The notes under the pieces were generated by a model. The model was not told the origin of the DNA and did no database searches. It saw only the letters and a list, made by a program, of their open reading frames with translations. Below, in pieces: positions 51,522-60,259 of a stretch of DNA of 64,000 bases; positions within the stretch are counted from its first letter, which is position 1, and every line of letters begins with the position of its first letter. The DNA comes from Rhizobium croatiense (lineage in GTDB: Bacteria; Pseudomonadota; Alphaproteobacteria; Rhizobiales; Rhizobiaceae). The position numbers were made by a program, and so were the translations under genes. Location of the stretch: the NCBI RefSeq assembly GCF_019793465.1, contig NZ_JAILYJ010000002.1, positions 496,001-560,000 on the forward strand. The letters run 5' to 3'.

Positions 51522-52244
51522 ATGAAGCTCGAGGATGAGTTCAATCGAATTGAGGAAGTCGCTGCAGGCTTCAAGACGCATTACGAAGTGTTCAAATATA
51601 TGAAGGGCCTCACACAGGACCTTGGAATGAATGCTTTCCTGTTCATGACGCTGCCGACGGTCGACATTGTCGAAATCGGCGCGGCCAAGATCATCACCAA
51701 TTGGCCGGCGGAAATGGTGGATTACTATGATGCCCATAATCTGATGATCGACAGTCCGGTCATCCGCCGGATGCTGAGGTCGACCAGCCCCTTCAACTAT
51801 GATGTCGAAGCGATCAATACCAATCGTGGAGGAGGCAAGAAGTCGACGGTCATCGAGCTGTTCAACCGATATGGCATGGAAAAAGGGGCCTATTTCCCCG
51901 TTCACGACGCGGCGGGCGGACGTGGCGCCATGTCGATTTCGGGTTCTCGGAATTTCAGCATGATCGAAATGGCGAAGCTCCTGTTCATCGCCACACTCAT
52001 CTATGACCGGCTCTCGCAGCTGACATTGAACGAAAAGCACGAACCCATCGAGTTTACGCGGAGCGAACTGGACTGTCTCAGGCTCACCGCCGGCGGCAGG
52101 AAGGGCAACGAAATTGCAAAGCTTCTCGATCTCACCGAAAATGCGGTCAACAATCACATCGGCAGCGCGATCAAGAAGCTCGGCTGTACGACAAGAACGC
52201 AGGCAGTCGTCAGTGCTCTGCGTCTCAATATCATTCGAGTTTAG
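51522..52244 (+). CDS. LuxR-family regulator (solo) with altered ligand pocket
   Basis: Protein of 240 residues. The N-terminal autoinducer-binding-type domain (about 15-165) is followed by a LuxR HTH (about 175-235: LTAGGRKGNEIAKLLDLTENAVNNHIGSAIKKLGCTTRTQAV). The acyl-homoserine-lactone signature N-Y-P-x-E-W-V appears as N-W-P-A-E-M-V, so the position equal to TraR Trp57 is Met65, and the PF-W position is PF-N-Y. No luxI lies in the window. It is probably a solo regulator with an unusual or absent signal. Confidence 0.85.
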   Translation: MKLEDEFNRIEEVAAGFKTHYEVFKYMKGLTQDLGMNAFLFMTLPTVDIVEIGAAKIITNWPAEMVDYYDAHNLMIDSPVIRRMLRSTSPFNYDVEAINTNRGGGKKSTVIELFNRYGMEKGAYFPVHDAAGGRGAMSISGSRNFSMIEMAKLLFIATLIYDRLSQLTLNEKHEPIEFTRSELDCLRLTAGGRKGNEIAKLLDLTENAVNNHIGSAIKKLGCTTRTQAVVSALRLNIIRV

Positions 52245-52277
52245 ATCGCGGCGATCAGCAGGCTTATGAAATGACGT

Positions 52278-54575
52278 TCAGAGGTCCCGCGCCTGCAGCA
52301 ATGCCGGGATCTCTTCCGGAGAGACGGGCTTCGAGAAGCGGTAACCCTGCGCCTCCTCGCAGCGCGCGTGACGCAGGAAATCCATCTGGGCGTCGGTTTC
52401 GACGCCTTCGGCAAGCACCGAAAGCTTCAACGTCTGCGCCAGCGAAATCACCGCCGAGACGATGGCGACGGCGGTCTTGTCGCCCGGCAGCGCCTCGACC
52501 AGCGAACGATCCATCTTCAGCCGGTCGAAGGGGAAGGTCTTCAGCGCCGCAAGGCTGGAATAGCCGGAGCCGAAATCGTCGATCGACAGGCGCACGCCGA
52601 GCGCCCGCAGCGATGCCATCATCGCAAGCGCGCGTTCGGCATCCTGCATCACCACGCTTTCGGTGACCTCGAGCTCCAGCCAATGGGATTGCAGGCCGTG
52701 GCGCTCCAGCGCCTCGGCGACGTGGCTTGCGAAATCAGGATCGGCGAACTGCTTGGCCGAGACGTTGACGGCGATCGTCAGCGGCGTCAGGCCGATATCC
52801 TGCCAGTTGCGCGCCTGGCGGCAGGCCTCGTTCAGCACCCAGAGGCCGAGGGGAACGATGAGGCCGGTCTCCTCGGCGAGCGGGATGAAATTGACCGGCG
52901 GCACCCTGCCCTTGGCCGGATGGTTCCAGCGGACCAGCGCCTCGATGCCGGTGATGCGGCCGGTGGCGACATCGACCTGCGGCTGATATTCGAGGAACAG
53001 CTGATCGCCTGTTATCGCCTGGTGGAGCTCCTCCTGTTCGCCGAGCGGCATGCCGACCGGTGCGCCGGCGCCATCGTGATGCTGCAGCGTATTGCGGCCG
53101 AGCTGCTTGGCGCGGTACATGGCGCGATCGGCATTGGCGAGGAGCTCTTCGGCGGTTGCGCCGTCGACGGGAAAGGCGGCAACGCCGATGCTCGAGGTGA
53201 TGGCGATGTCACCGCTCACGGCGCGCATCGGCCGATTGATCGCCTTCTGCAATTCGCGCAGGCGCCGCGCGATGCCGGCGTCGTGGCTCGACTGGTGGAC
53301 GAGCACCACGAGGAATTCGTCGCCGCCGAGCCGCACCACCATATCCGAGGCGCGGACGCTGTTGGCCATGCGGGTGGCGATCTCCTTCAACACCTCGTCG
53401 CCGGCGGCGTGGCCGCGGCCGTCATTGACGTCCTTGAAATTGTCGAGATCGATATAGGCGACGGTGACCTTGCGGTTGTTGCGCCGCGCCTGATCGAGGA
53501 TGCTGGCCAGCCGCTCCTTCAGGAAGGCGCGGTTCGGCAGGCCGGTGAGATCGTCATGATGAGCCATGAAATGGATGCGGTCATCGACGCGCTTGCGCTC
53601 GATGGCGATGCCGGCGATGTGGGTGGCGAGCGCCACCAGCTTCATTTCATGCTCGGTCGGACGGCGGACTTCCCTGGAATAGAGAGCGAAGGTGCCGAGC
53701 ACATTATTCTCGGAGGTGGCGATCGGCGTCGACCAGCAGGAGCGGAAGCCGAAGGGGGCAATCAGCGCGCGGAAATCCTCCCAGAGCGGATCGCTCATCA
53801 CGTCCTCGACGATCACGGTCTGGCCGCGCCAGGCGGCGGTGCCGCAGGATCCGACCTTGGGGCCGATCGTGATGCCGTCGATCAGGCGGCTGTAGCCGCC
53901 GGGCAGATTGGGAGCTGCCCCGTGATAGAGCCTGGTGCCCTCGCTGTCGAGCAGCAGCACCGATCCGTCGATGCCGCTCAGCTGCGCCTCGATCATCAGC
54001 ACCAGCGCTTCGAGGATCATCGGCAACGGCTCGTTGCGGGCAATCATTTCGAGCAGTTTCGCCTGGCCGCGATGGAGATCCTCCTGGAGCTTGCGTTCGG
54101 TGATATCGCGGGAAACACCGATCAGCCCGACGATTTCGCCGCGATCATCGCGCAGCGGAATCTTCGAGGTCAGCCGGCAGACCGGCCTGGGGCTGCCTGG
54201 AAGAACGACCGTTTCCTCCATGTCGATCCGGGTTTGGCCGGTCGCCATGATCTGCTGCTCAATATCGAAATGACGGCGCGCCACCTCGAAATCGAACAAG
54301 TCGAAATCGCGCTTGCCGATGATCTCATCGGCGCTCCTGAAGCCAAGATTGCTGGCGGTGACGGCATTGGCGAAGACGAAGCGGCTGTCGCGATCCTTGA
54401 CGTAGAGGAAATCCGGCAGCTCGTGAAGAATCGCCTTCAGGCGCAGGTTCTCGACGCCCTCGGAGAGGTGATGGGCGGTCGACGCCATCATCGCTTCCGT
54501 CGCGGCGACGAAGCGCCGCGTTTCGGCCGTCAGGGCTTCGGCCGATTCCCATCGCCTGGCACTCGGTTCGTGCAT
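52278..54575 (-). CDS. PAS-GAF-GGDEF-EAL cyclic-di-GMP enzyme
   Basis: Soluble protein of 765 residues: PAS (about 45-165), GAF (about 175-330), diguanylate cyclase (about 335-500, with G-G-D-E-F at 417-421) and EAL phosphodiesterase (about 515-765, E-A-L at 545-547). Both catalytic motifs are complete, including E-V-T-E-S, D-D-F-G-S-G and A-E-G-V-E-T in the EAL part, so both synthesis and breakdown of c-di-GMP are possible. No membrane helix is seen. ATG 54575 fits the start; the frame to 54767 has no support. It should affect motility or biofilm. Confidence 0.93.
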   Translation of the reverse strand: MHEPSARRWESAEALTAETRRFVAATEAMMASTAHHLSEGVENLRLKAILHELPDFLYVKDRDSRFVFANAVTASNLGFRSADEIIGKRDFDLFDFEVARRHFDIEQQIMATGQTRIDMEETVVLPGSPRPVCRLTSKIPLRDDRGEIVGLIGVSRDITERKLQEDLHRGQAKLLEMIARNEPLPMILEALVLMIEAQLSGIDGSVLLLDSEGTRLYHGAAPNLPGGYSRLIDGITIGPKVGSCGTAAWRGQTVIVEDVMSDPLWEDFRALIAPFGFRSCWSTPIATSENNVLGTFALYSREVRRPTEHEMKLVALATHIAGIAIERKRVDDRIHFMAHHDDLTGLPNRAFLKERLASILDQARRNNRKVTVAYIDLDNFKDVNDGRGHAAGDEVLKEIATRMANSVRASDMVVRLGGDEFLVVLVHQSSHDAGIARRLRELQKAINRPMRAVSGDIAITSSIGVAAFPVDGATAEELLANADRAMYRAKQLGRNTLQHHDGAGAPVGMPLGEQEELHQAITGDQLFLEYQPQVDVATGRITGIEALVRWNHPAKGRVPPVNFIPLAEETGLIVPLGLWVLNEACRQARNWQDIGLTPLTIAVNVSAKQFADPDFASHVAEALERHGLQSHWLELEVTESVVMQDAERALAMMASLRALGVRLSIDDFGSGYSSLAALKTFPFDRLKMDRSLVEALPGDKTAVAIVSAVISLAQTLKLSVLAEGVETDAQMDFLRHARCEEAQGYRFSKPVSPEEIPALLQARDL

Positions 54576-54788
54576 AACCCCATTCTCCCCGGCCCCGCAG
54601 TCGTCATTTCCCTTCAAAGTAGTCCTGAAGTCCTTCGGCTTGCTTAAGTGAAAGAGTGAACAACACGCCAAAATAAGCGGCGAGATCCTGCCCTCAACCC
54701 CGCCTGCAAGCGCAATTTCGCGCGCGGCGGAAAAGTCTGTGCCAAAAGAGGACAGGCGGGATGGCACGTTTCCTGCTACGGGCAGGCC

Positions 54789-56171
54789 ATGACAAGCGCC
54801 AGAATGCCTTCACGCCGCGACATGCTTCTCCTTCTCGCCGCCTCGGCGGTTGCGGGCGGGACATCGCGCGCGTTTGCCTCGCCGCTGACGGCGGCCGCCC
54901 AGCCCGATCTGCGCGGCGCCATCGACGCGGTGGAATATCGCGCCATTCCCGAAAGCGGCGACCGCAAGGCCCGCAACCTGGAGCAGATGATCAAACAGGC
55001 GGCGGCCGAGAACGTGCCGGTCTTCCTGCCGCCCGGCACCTACCGGATCTCCAATCTCACCTTGCCCGACAATACCCGCATCACGGGCGTGCCCGGCGCC
55101 TCACGGATCGTCTACACCGGCGAAGGCCACCTCTTCGCGGCCGAGAATGTGCGGCGCATCGAGCTTTCCAATCTCGTCATCGACGGCGGCAACCGCTGGC
55201 TCGGCGATTATGCCGGCGGGCTCGTGCAATTTACCGGCGTTGACGAGGTGCTGATCGACAATTGCGAAATCGGCGGCAGCCGCAAGCACGGCCTGCAGCT
55301 GGAGCGGTGCGGCGGACGGATCGAGCGCAGCCGCATCTCAGGTGCGGCCCAAGCCGGGCTCTACGCGGTGGATTCCGCCAATCTTTCGGTCACCGGAAAT
55401 ACGATCGCCGATTGCGGCAATGGCGGCATTCTCGTGCATCGCTGGAAGAAGTCGGAAGACGGCACGGTCGTTTCCGGCAACCGGATTTCCAACATCCGCG
55501 CCAATGACGGCGGCACCGGCCAGAACGGCAACGGCATCAACATCTTCCGCGCCGACGGGGTGATGGTGGTGAACAACCATATTTCCGACTGCGCCTTTAC
55601 GGCGATCCGCGCCAATTCCGCCTCCGACATCCAGATCAGCAGCAACCAGTGCCGGCGCTCCGGTGAGACGGCGATCTATGTCGAATTCGCCTTCGAGGGT
55701 GCGGTGGTCTCCGCCAACATGATCGACGGGGCGGCCAATGGCATCTCGATCGCCAATTTCGACGAAGGCGGCAGGCTCGCGAGCGTCACCGGCAATGTCG
55801 TGCGCAACCTGACGCTGAAGGGGCCCTACCAGCACGAGGTCGGCTTCGGCATCGGCATCGCGGCGGAGGCCGATACGCTGGTGTCGGCCAATGTGATCGA
55901 AGGGGCGCCGCGCTGGGGACTGCAGATCGGCTGGGGCGCCTATCTGCGCAATGTCGTCGTCAGCGGCAATGTGGTGCGCAAGGCCCCGGTCGGCTGCGCC
56001 GTCTCGGTCGCCGACGGCGCCGGCACCGCCGTCATCACCGACAACGTCTTCCAGGAAACCACCGACGGCGCGGTTCTCGGCTTCGAGTGGGAGAAAAAAG
56101 TCTCCGGCGAGCTGGCGAACGGCGGCTCGCCCTATGGGCAGCTCACCATCGAGCGAAACCGCATGTCCTGA
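54789..56171 (+). CDS. Tat-exported right-handed beta-helix repeat protein
   Basis: Protein of 460 residues with a Tat signal (S-R-R-D-M-L-L-L, residues 8-15) ending near residue 30. The rest is a parallel beta-helix with recurring blades such as LSVTGNTIADCGNGGILV, TVVSGNRISNI, MVVNNHISDC and AVVSANMIDGA. It matches a family of twin-arginine-translocated repeat proteins of unknown function seen mainly in Rhizobiales. It may bind or cleave a polysaccharide, but no catalytic pattern is clear. The frame and ATG 54789 are preceded by weak purines only. Confidence 0.88.
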   Translation: MTSARMPSRRDMLLLLAASAVAGGTSRAFASPLTAAAQPDLRGAIDAVEYRAIPESGDRKARNLEQMIKQAAAENVPVFLPPGTYRISNLTLPDNTRITGVPGASRIVYTGEGHLFAAENVRRIELSNLVIDGGNRWLGDYAGGLVQFTGVDEVLIDNCEIGGSRKHGLQLERCGGRIERSRISGAAQAGLYAVDSANLSVTGNTIADCGNGGILVHRWKKSEDGTVVSGNRISNIRANDGGTGQNGNGINIFRADGVMVVNNHISDCAFTAIRANSASDIQISSNQCRRSGETAIYVEFAFEGAVVSANMIDGAANGISIANFDEGGRLASVTGNVVRNLTLKGPYQHEVGFGIGIAAEADTLVSANVIEGAPRWGLQIGWGAYLRNVVVSGNVVRKAPVGCAVSVADGAGTAVITDNVFQETTDGAVLGFEWEKKVSGELANGGSPYGQLTIERNRMS

Positions 56172-56243
56172 CGGACCGGGCGGCTTTCAACGCCAGCGGC
56201 TCTGCCGGCGATAAGACCTCACGCACTTGAATTCATAGCGTCG

Positions 56244-56708
56244 TCACTGCGTCTGATAGGTGCCGGTGATGGTCGCTTCCGCCAAGGCATGTTTCTTTGC
56301 CTCCGCCCACATGGCGCTGATGCCGGCGGCATCGGGTGTCAGAAGCTTCGGCACGTCGAGAGCGGCGAGGCGGAAAATATAGTGGTGCGGGCGATCGCCT
56401 TGCGGCGGTTGCGGGCCGTCGTAACGGGCATTGCCGAAATCGTTCTTGTAGAAGCGCGGCGCCTGTTCGGGTGCGGTATCGACGCTTTCGGCCAGTTCAG
56501 TCCACTGCGCCGGGATATTGGCGATACCGCAGTGGCGGAAGGTGCCACGAGGGGCATCCGGATCCTCGACCACCAGAGCAAAGCTCCTAGTCTCGTCGGG
56601 GGCGCCGCTCCAGGCAAGCGGCGGAAAGAGATTCTCGCCCGCGCGCGCATATTTCTTCGGGATCGGCTGATCCTGCGCAAAGGCCTTGCTGATCAATGTC
56701 AAAGTCAT
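56244..56708 (-). CDS. YbhB/YbcL-family (PEBP) protein
   Basis: Protein of 154 residues of the phosphatidylethanolamine-binding / Raf-kinase-inhibitor-like fold. The ligand site is formed by SFALVVEDPDAPRGTFRHCGIANIP near residues 40-65 and the late GDRPHHYIFRLAALDVP, both well conserved. Bacterial members have no firm function. AAGGAGAAT precedes the ATG at 56708. It follows a small charged ORF by 30 bases on the same strand. Confidence 0.9.
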   Translation of the reverse strand: MTLTLISKAFAQDQPIPKKYARAGENLFPPLAWSGAPDETRSFALVVEDPDAPRGTFRHCGIANIPAQWTELAESVDTAPEQAPRFYKNDFGNARYDGPQPPQGDRPHHYIFRLAALDVPKLLTPDAAGISAMWAEAKKHALAEATITGTYQTQ

Positions 56709-56738
56709 GACATTCTCCTTTGTCTTCTCCTTTGTCCT

Positions 56739-56978
56739 TCAGGGACGACCGCTTCCCTTCTTATGGTCGCTTTCCTGATTGCGGCCGCGCATGATGGTGC
56801 GATCGTCGCTGCCCGTATCCGGGTCGGGCTTCAAATCATTGCCTTTCCGATGCGCCTGCCTCGCCTGCGCACTGCGCTGCAGATCTGCTGCGGCGTCGAA
56901 ATCTTTGTCGGCATTTGCCGTTTTCTCGCGTTTTTCGATGACGCGAAGCTGCTGTTCATGCGTCTTCTTCCCCGTCAT
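56739..56978 (-). CDS. Small highly charged protein of unknown function
   Basis: Protein of 79 residues, rich in Lys, Arg, Asp and Glu, with no hydrophobic core (EKREKTANADKDFDAAADLQRSAQ, then DLKPDPDTGSDDRTIMRG). It is probably disordered or a coiled coil. AGGAGG precedes ATG 56978. Such short hydrophilic ORFs are common in rhizobia. It may be co-transcribed with the PEBP gene, 30 bases downstream. Confidence 0.65.
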   Translation of the reverse strand: MTGKKTHEQQLRVIEKREKTANADKDFDAAADLQRSAQARQAHRKGNDLKPDPDTGSDDRTIMRGRNQESDHKKGSGRP

Positions 56979-57187
56979 GACATTCCTCCTGTCTCAGCGC
57001 GCCCCTGCCTTTAGGGTCGAACCCGCCGGCCTTCTCATTGTTCCCCGGGCCGGGGAAATGTGCTTCCGACCGATGGCGATTTCCGGCATTACGCAGCCGC
57101 ATCAAAAGCTTTCATCGTCCCATCAGCGGCGAGGACTTTTTCGAGCGAGGTCCGGCGTTTACGGTTTCTCCGACACATCGACGGGGT

Positions 57188-57859
57188 ATGGCCATGCTGA
57201 CAATCTACGGAGTCTATCGATCGCGCGCCTCGCGGGTCTACTGGATGGCGCATGAGCTGGGGCTCGAATTCCGCTCCGTGCCGGTGCTGCAGGCAAGGCG
57301 GCTCGCGGAGCCCCTATCCGAGGAAGCGCCGCTCAACACCCATTCGCCTGACTTCGCAGCCGTCAATCCGATGGCGCAGATCCCCAGCATCCGCGACGGC
57401 GACCTCGTCATGCACGAGTCGCTGGCGATCAATCTTTACCTCGCCCGCAAACATGGCGGGCCGCTTGCCGGGCAAACCGTCGAAGAAGACGGATTGCTGG
57501 CGATGTGGACGATCTGGGCGGCCTCGCAAGTCGAGCCGCATTCGGTCAAGATCGTGCTGACCTATGACAACGGCCTCGAAAACAGCGCAGAGGGCAAGGA
57601 GACGATCGCGGCCGCCTGTTATGGCCTGCGCCGGCCACTTGCGGCGCTCGAAAGCCAGCTTTCAGACCGGCAATGGATCGTCGGCGACCGCTTCACCGTC
57701 GCCGACCTCAACATTGCCGAGGTGCTGCGCTATGCCCAGAGCGAGGCGGAGCTTCTCGATGCGCATCCGAATACCAAGGCGTGGATCGAACGCTGCCAGT
57801 CCCGCCCCGCTTACAAGGCAATGCAGGCGGCCCGCAGCAGGGAACCGGTCGAGGTCTGA
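57188..57859 (+). CDS. Glutathione S-transferase family protein
   Basis: GST of 223 residues. The thioredoxin-like domain has [17 protein letters not shown] at helix 1 and the GSH-binding [10 protein letters not shown] near residue 76 with cis-Pro in AQIPSI. The C-terminal domain contains [18 protein letters not shown] 57188 or 57194 may be the start; both lack a strong ribosome site. It is the third complete GST in the window, and the three are too different to be recent duplicates. Confidence 0.88.
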   Translation: MAMLTIYGVYRSRASRVYWMAHELGLEFRSVPVLQARRLAEPLSEEAPLNTHSPDFAAVNPMAQIPSIRDGDLVMHESLAINLYLARKHGGPLAGQTVEEDGLLAMWTIWAASQVEPHSVKIVLTYDNGLENSAEGKETIAAACYGLRRPLAALESQLSDRQWIVGDRFTVADLNIAEVLRYAQSEAELLDAHPNTKAWIERCQSRPAYKAMQAARSREPVEV

Positions 57860-57940
57860 GGGCGACGGTTTGCAATCAGCGTACCGTGCGCTCGGGCACG
57901 ATCCGGAATTCAGGCCGGCACGAGCTGACATCACCACCTT

Positions 57941-58945
57941 CTATTGCAGCAGCGATGCCAGACCGTAGAAGGCTGCAGACACCGCTGCAGCCGCCGGCAT
58001 CGTGACGATCCAGGCGATCACGATGTTGCCAGCCAACCCCCAGCGCACGGCTGAAACACGGCGTGCAGCGCCCACTCCGATGATTGCGCCGGTGATGGTG
58101 TGCGTGGTCGAGACGGGAATGCCGAGCCAAGTCGCCCCGAACAGCGTCAATGCTCCGCCCGTCTCGGCGCAGAACCCCTGCATCGGATTGAGCCGCGTGA
58201 TCTTCGACCCCATGGTATGAACGATCCGCCAGCCGCCAAAAAGCGTTCCAAGCGCCATCGCCGCTTGGCAGGAAATGACCACCCAGAACGGCACGTAGAA
58301 GGTCGAGCCGAGATATCCCTGGCTGAACAGGAGCACGGCGATGATGCCCATCGTCTTCTGCGCATCGTTTCCGCCATGACCGAGCGAATAGAGCGATGCT
58401 GAAACGAACTGCATCACGCGAAAGGTTCGATCGACCGCATAGGGCGTCTGCCGAATGAACGACCAGGAGACGGTGAGCACCAGCAGCAGCGCCAGAAAGA
58501 AGCCGATGGCCGGGGAAAGGAAAATCGCGCCGACTGTCTTGAGAAGGCCGCTCCAGACAATCGCGCTGAAGCCCACCTTGGCCAAACCGGCGCCCACCAG
58601 TCCGCCGATAAGCGCATGTGACGAGCTGGATGGAATTCCGAAGATCCAGGTGAGAATGTTCCAGATGATCGCCCCCATCAGCGCGGAGAAGATCACTTGC
58701 GGCGATACGATCGCTGGGTCGATGATGCCGGTCCCCAGCGTCTCGGCCACATGCAAGCCGAAAAACAGGAAGGCGATGAAGTTGAAGAATGCCGCCCAGG
58801 CGACTGCATATTGTGGTCGAAGCACGCGGGTCGACACGATGGTGGCGATGGAATTGGCGGCATCGTGGAGGCCGTTGAGAAAGTCGAAGAAAAGAGCGAC
58901 AAGAACCAGCCCGGCGAGCAGCGGGAAAGCGAGAGACGCATCCAT
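57941..58945 (-). CDS. pit: Low-affinity inorganic phosphate transporter Pit
   Basis: Proton-coupled phosphate transporter of 334 residues with about ten helices. The family's two inverted repeats are visible: FDFLNGLHDAANSIATIVSTRVLRP and YSLGHGGNDAQKTMGIIA, plus GIPVSTTHTITGAI near the end. It moves phosphate, often as a metal-phosphate complex. The ATG overlaps the stop of the upstream DUF47 gene (TGATG). This orfA-pit pair is known in Sinorhizobium meliloti, where it is repressed under phosphate starvation. Confidence 0.95.
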   Translation of the reverse strand: MDASLAFPLLAGLVLVALFFDFLNGLHDAANSIATIVSTRVLRPQYAVAWAAFFNFIAFLFFGLHVAETLGTGIIDPAIVSPQVIFSALMGAIIWNILTWIFGIPSSSSHALIGGLVGAGLAKVGFSAIVWSGLLKTVGAIFLSPAIGFFLALLLVLTVSWSFIRQTPYAVDRTFRVMQFVSASLYSLGHGGNDAQKTMGIIAVLLFSQGYLGSTFYVPFWVVISCQAAMALGTLFGGWRIVHTMGSKITRLNPMQGFCAETGGALTLFGATWLGIPVSTTHTITGAIIGVGAARRVSAVRWGLAGNIVIAWIVTMPAAAAVSAAFYGLASLLQ

Positions 58946-59589
58946 CAGACGTTCTCGATGAGAATGCCGCTGATTTCGTTGGCGACATCCTCGAAGCGGT
59001 CGACGACTTTCTCCAGCTCCGCGTAGATTTCGCTGCCGATCAGGTAGGCCATCGCATTGCCGGCGGCGCCATGATGCAAGAACAGTTCCTTCAGTCCTTG
59101 ATCATAGAGTTCGTCGGAACGGCCTTCCACCCGCGTAACCTCTTCCGCAATGGCGGAAAGACGCTGCGCATTGGCGCCCACCCTGTCGAGAAGCGGTATC
59201 GCTTCGGCGATCAACTTCGCGGCCTTGACGATTTCGCCGCCCATCTGCTGCATGAGCGGATCGAAGCTCGACTGATCGAACAGGCGGATGGTCTTGACCG
59301 TCTTATGCATCATGTCGATCGCATCATCCATCGACTGGATCAGGTCCTTGATGTCGCCACGGTCAAAAGGTGTGATGAAGCTTCGACGGACGGCGAGAAG
59401 GACCTCGCGAGTGACGTCGTCGGCTTCGTTTTCCAAAGTGACGATGCGTTCGCAGTTCTTCTCGACGTCATTGCCTTTCAAAAGTTCGTCCAAGGCGTGC
59501 GCCGCAGCAACGACGGTTCTCGAGTGGGTGGAAAACATTTCGAAGAACTTATCTTCCCGTGGCATCAGCCTGCGAAAAATGCTCATCAT
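58945..59589 (-). CDS. DUF47 phosphate-transport accessory protein
   Basis: PhoU-like helical protein of 214 residues (FRRLMPREDKFFEMF, then LENEADDVTREV and DLIQSMDDAIDMM, the conserved metal-binding helix motif). It is the orfA-type gene paired with pit and probably tunes Pit activity. Translation is coupled to pit by a one-base overlap. A PHO box sits 27 bases upstream of its start, consistent with PhoB repression of this operon. Confidence 0.92.
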   Translation of the reverse strand: MMSIFRRLMPREDKFFEMFSTHSRTVVAAAHALDELLKGNDVEKNCERIVTLENEADDVTREVLLAVRRSFITPFDRGDIKDLIQSMDDAIDMMHKTVKTIRLFDQSSFDPLMQQMGGEIVKAAKLIAEAIPLLDRVGANAQRLSAIAEEVTRVEGRSDELYDQGLKELFLHHGAAGNAMAYLIGSEIYAELEKVVDRFEDVANEISGILIENV

Positions 59590-59616
59590 GCCAGCGGACC
59601 TTCCTCGTGCGGCTGA

Positions 59617-59634
59617 TTGTCATAAATCTGTCAT
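59617..59634 (+). promoter_or_regulatory. PHO box
   Basis: TTGTCAT-AAAT-CTGTCAT is two 7-bp direct repeats with a 4-bp spacer, near identical to the PhoB consensus. It lies between DUF47-pit (start 27 bases away, opposite strand) and a Nudix gene (start 51 bases downstream), and its orientation points to the Nudix gene. Confidence 0.88.
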
Positions 59635-59685
59635 AAACACGCCCGGACTGGTGAAGCAACAGGCAAATTCGGCACACTCATCGCC

Positions 59686-60237
59686 ATGAAGTCCGCAAAA
59701 AAACGCAGCAAGCCCCGACCGGACAAGTCTCAGCCATTGCTACGGCAGCTTGCCGCCGTCCCGGCCAAGTTGTTCTCCGGTGCCTTCCGCCAACAGTACG
59801 GCGCGCTCTGCTTCCGCCACGCCAAAGGTGGAGCCGGGATCGAGATCTTGGTGATTACATCGCGCGAAAGCGCGCGCTGGGTTATTCCGAAGGGATGGCC
59901 GATGAAAGGCAAAAAGCCTTTCGAAGCGGCGGCAATCGAAGCCTGGGAGGAGGCCGGCGTGAGCGGAGCGGTGAGGAAGAAACCGGTCGGCCACTATACC
60001 TATCTGAAAGAATTGGACGACGGCGACGTCGTCCCCTGCATCGTCGACGTGTTCCAGGTCGAGGTCACCGAGGTTAGCGACGGCTTCAAGGAGTACGGCC
60101 AGCGGGTTCTTGCATGGGTCAGCCCCGACGAGGCGGCAAGACGTGTTCGCGAGATCGAACTCAAATCGCTGCTCGTGGACTTCAAGGTTCGCGGTCGCAA
60201 GAAGGCCGCCCCTAACAAATCAAAACCGGAAGGATGA
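59686..60237 (+). CDS. Nudix hydrolase, diphosphoinositol/polyphosphate type
   Basis: Protein of 183 residues. The Nudix box is GWPMKGKKPFEAAAIEAWEEAGV, keeping all acidic metal ligands; the usual Arg is Ile. The sequence around the box and the SGAFRQQYGALCFRHAKGG start resemble DIPP-type members that cut diadenosine polyphosphates, diphosphoinositols or polyphosphate. An Arg/Lys-rich start and tail (AKKRSKPRPDK; RGRKKAAPNKSK) suggest binding of polyanions. A PHO box lies 51 bases upstream in the right direction, so PhoB control under phosphate limitation is plausible. Confidence 0.87.
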   Translation: MKSAKKRSKPRPDKSQPLLRQLAAVPAKLFSGAFRQQYGALCFRHAKGGAGIEILVITSRESARWVIPKGWPMKGKKPFEAAAIEAWEEAGVSGAVRKKPVGHYTYLKELDDGDVVPCIVDVFQVEVTEVSDGFKEYGQRVLAWVSPDEAARRVREIELKSLLVDFKVRGRKKAAPNKSKPEG

Positions 60238-60259
60238 GGCGAACACCCGCTACGAGATC

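Noticed and set aside
52368..54647. 759-codon plus-strand open frame opposite the GGDEF-EAL gene
   Set aside because: It mirrors the true gene's codon pattern in G+C-rich DNA, has no domain, and its product is rich in Arg, Gly and Asp as expected of antisense frames.
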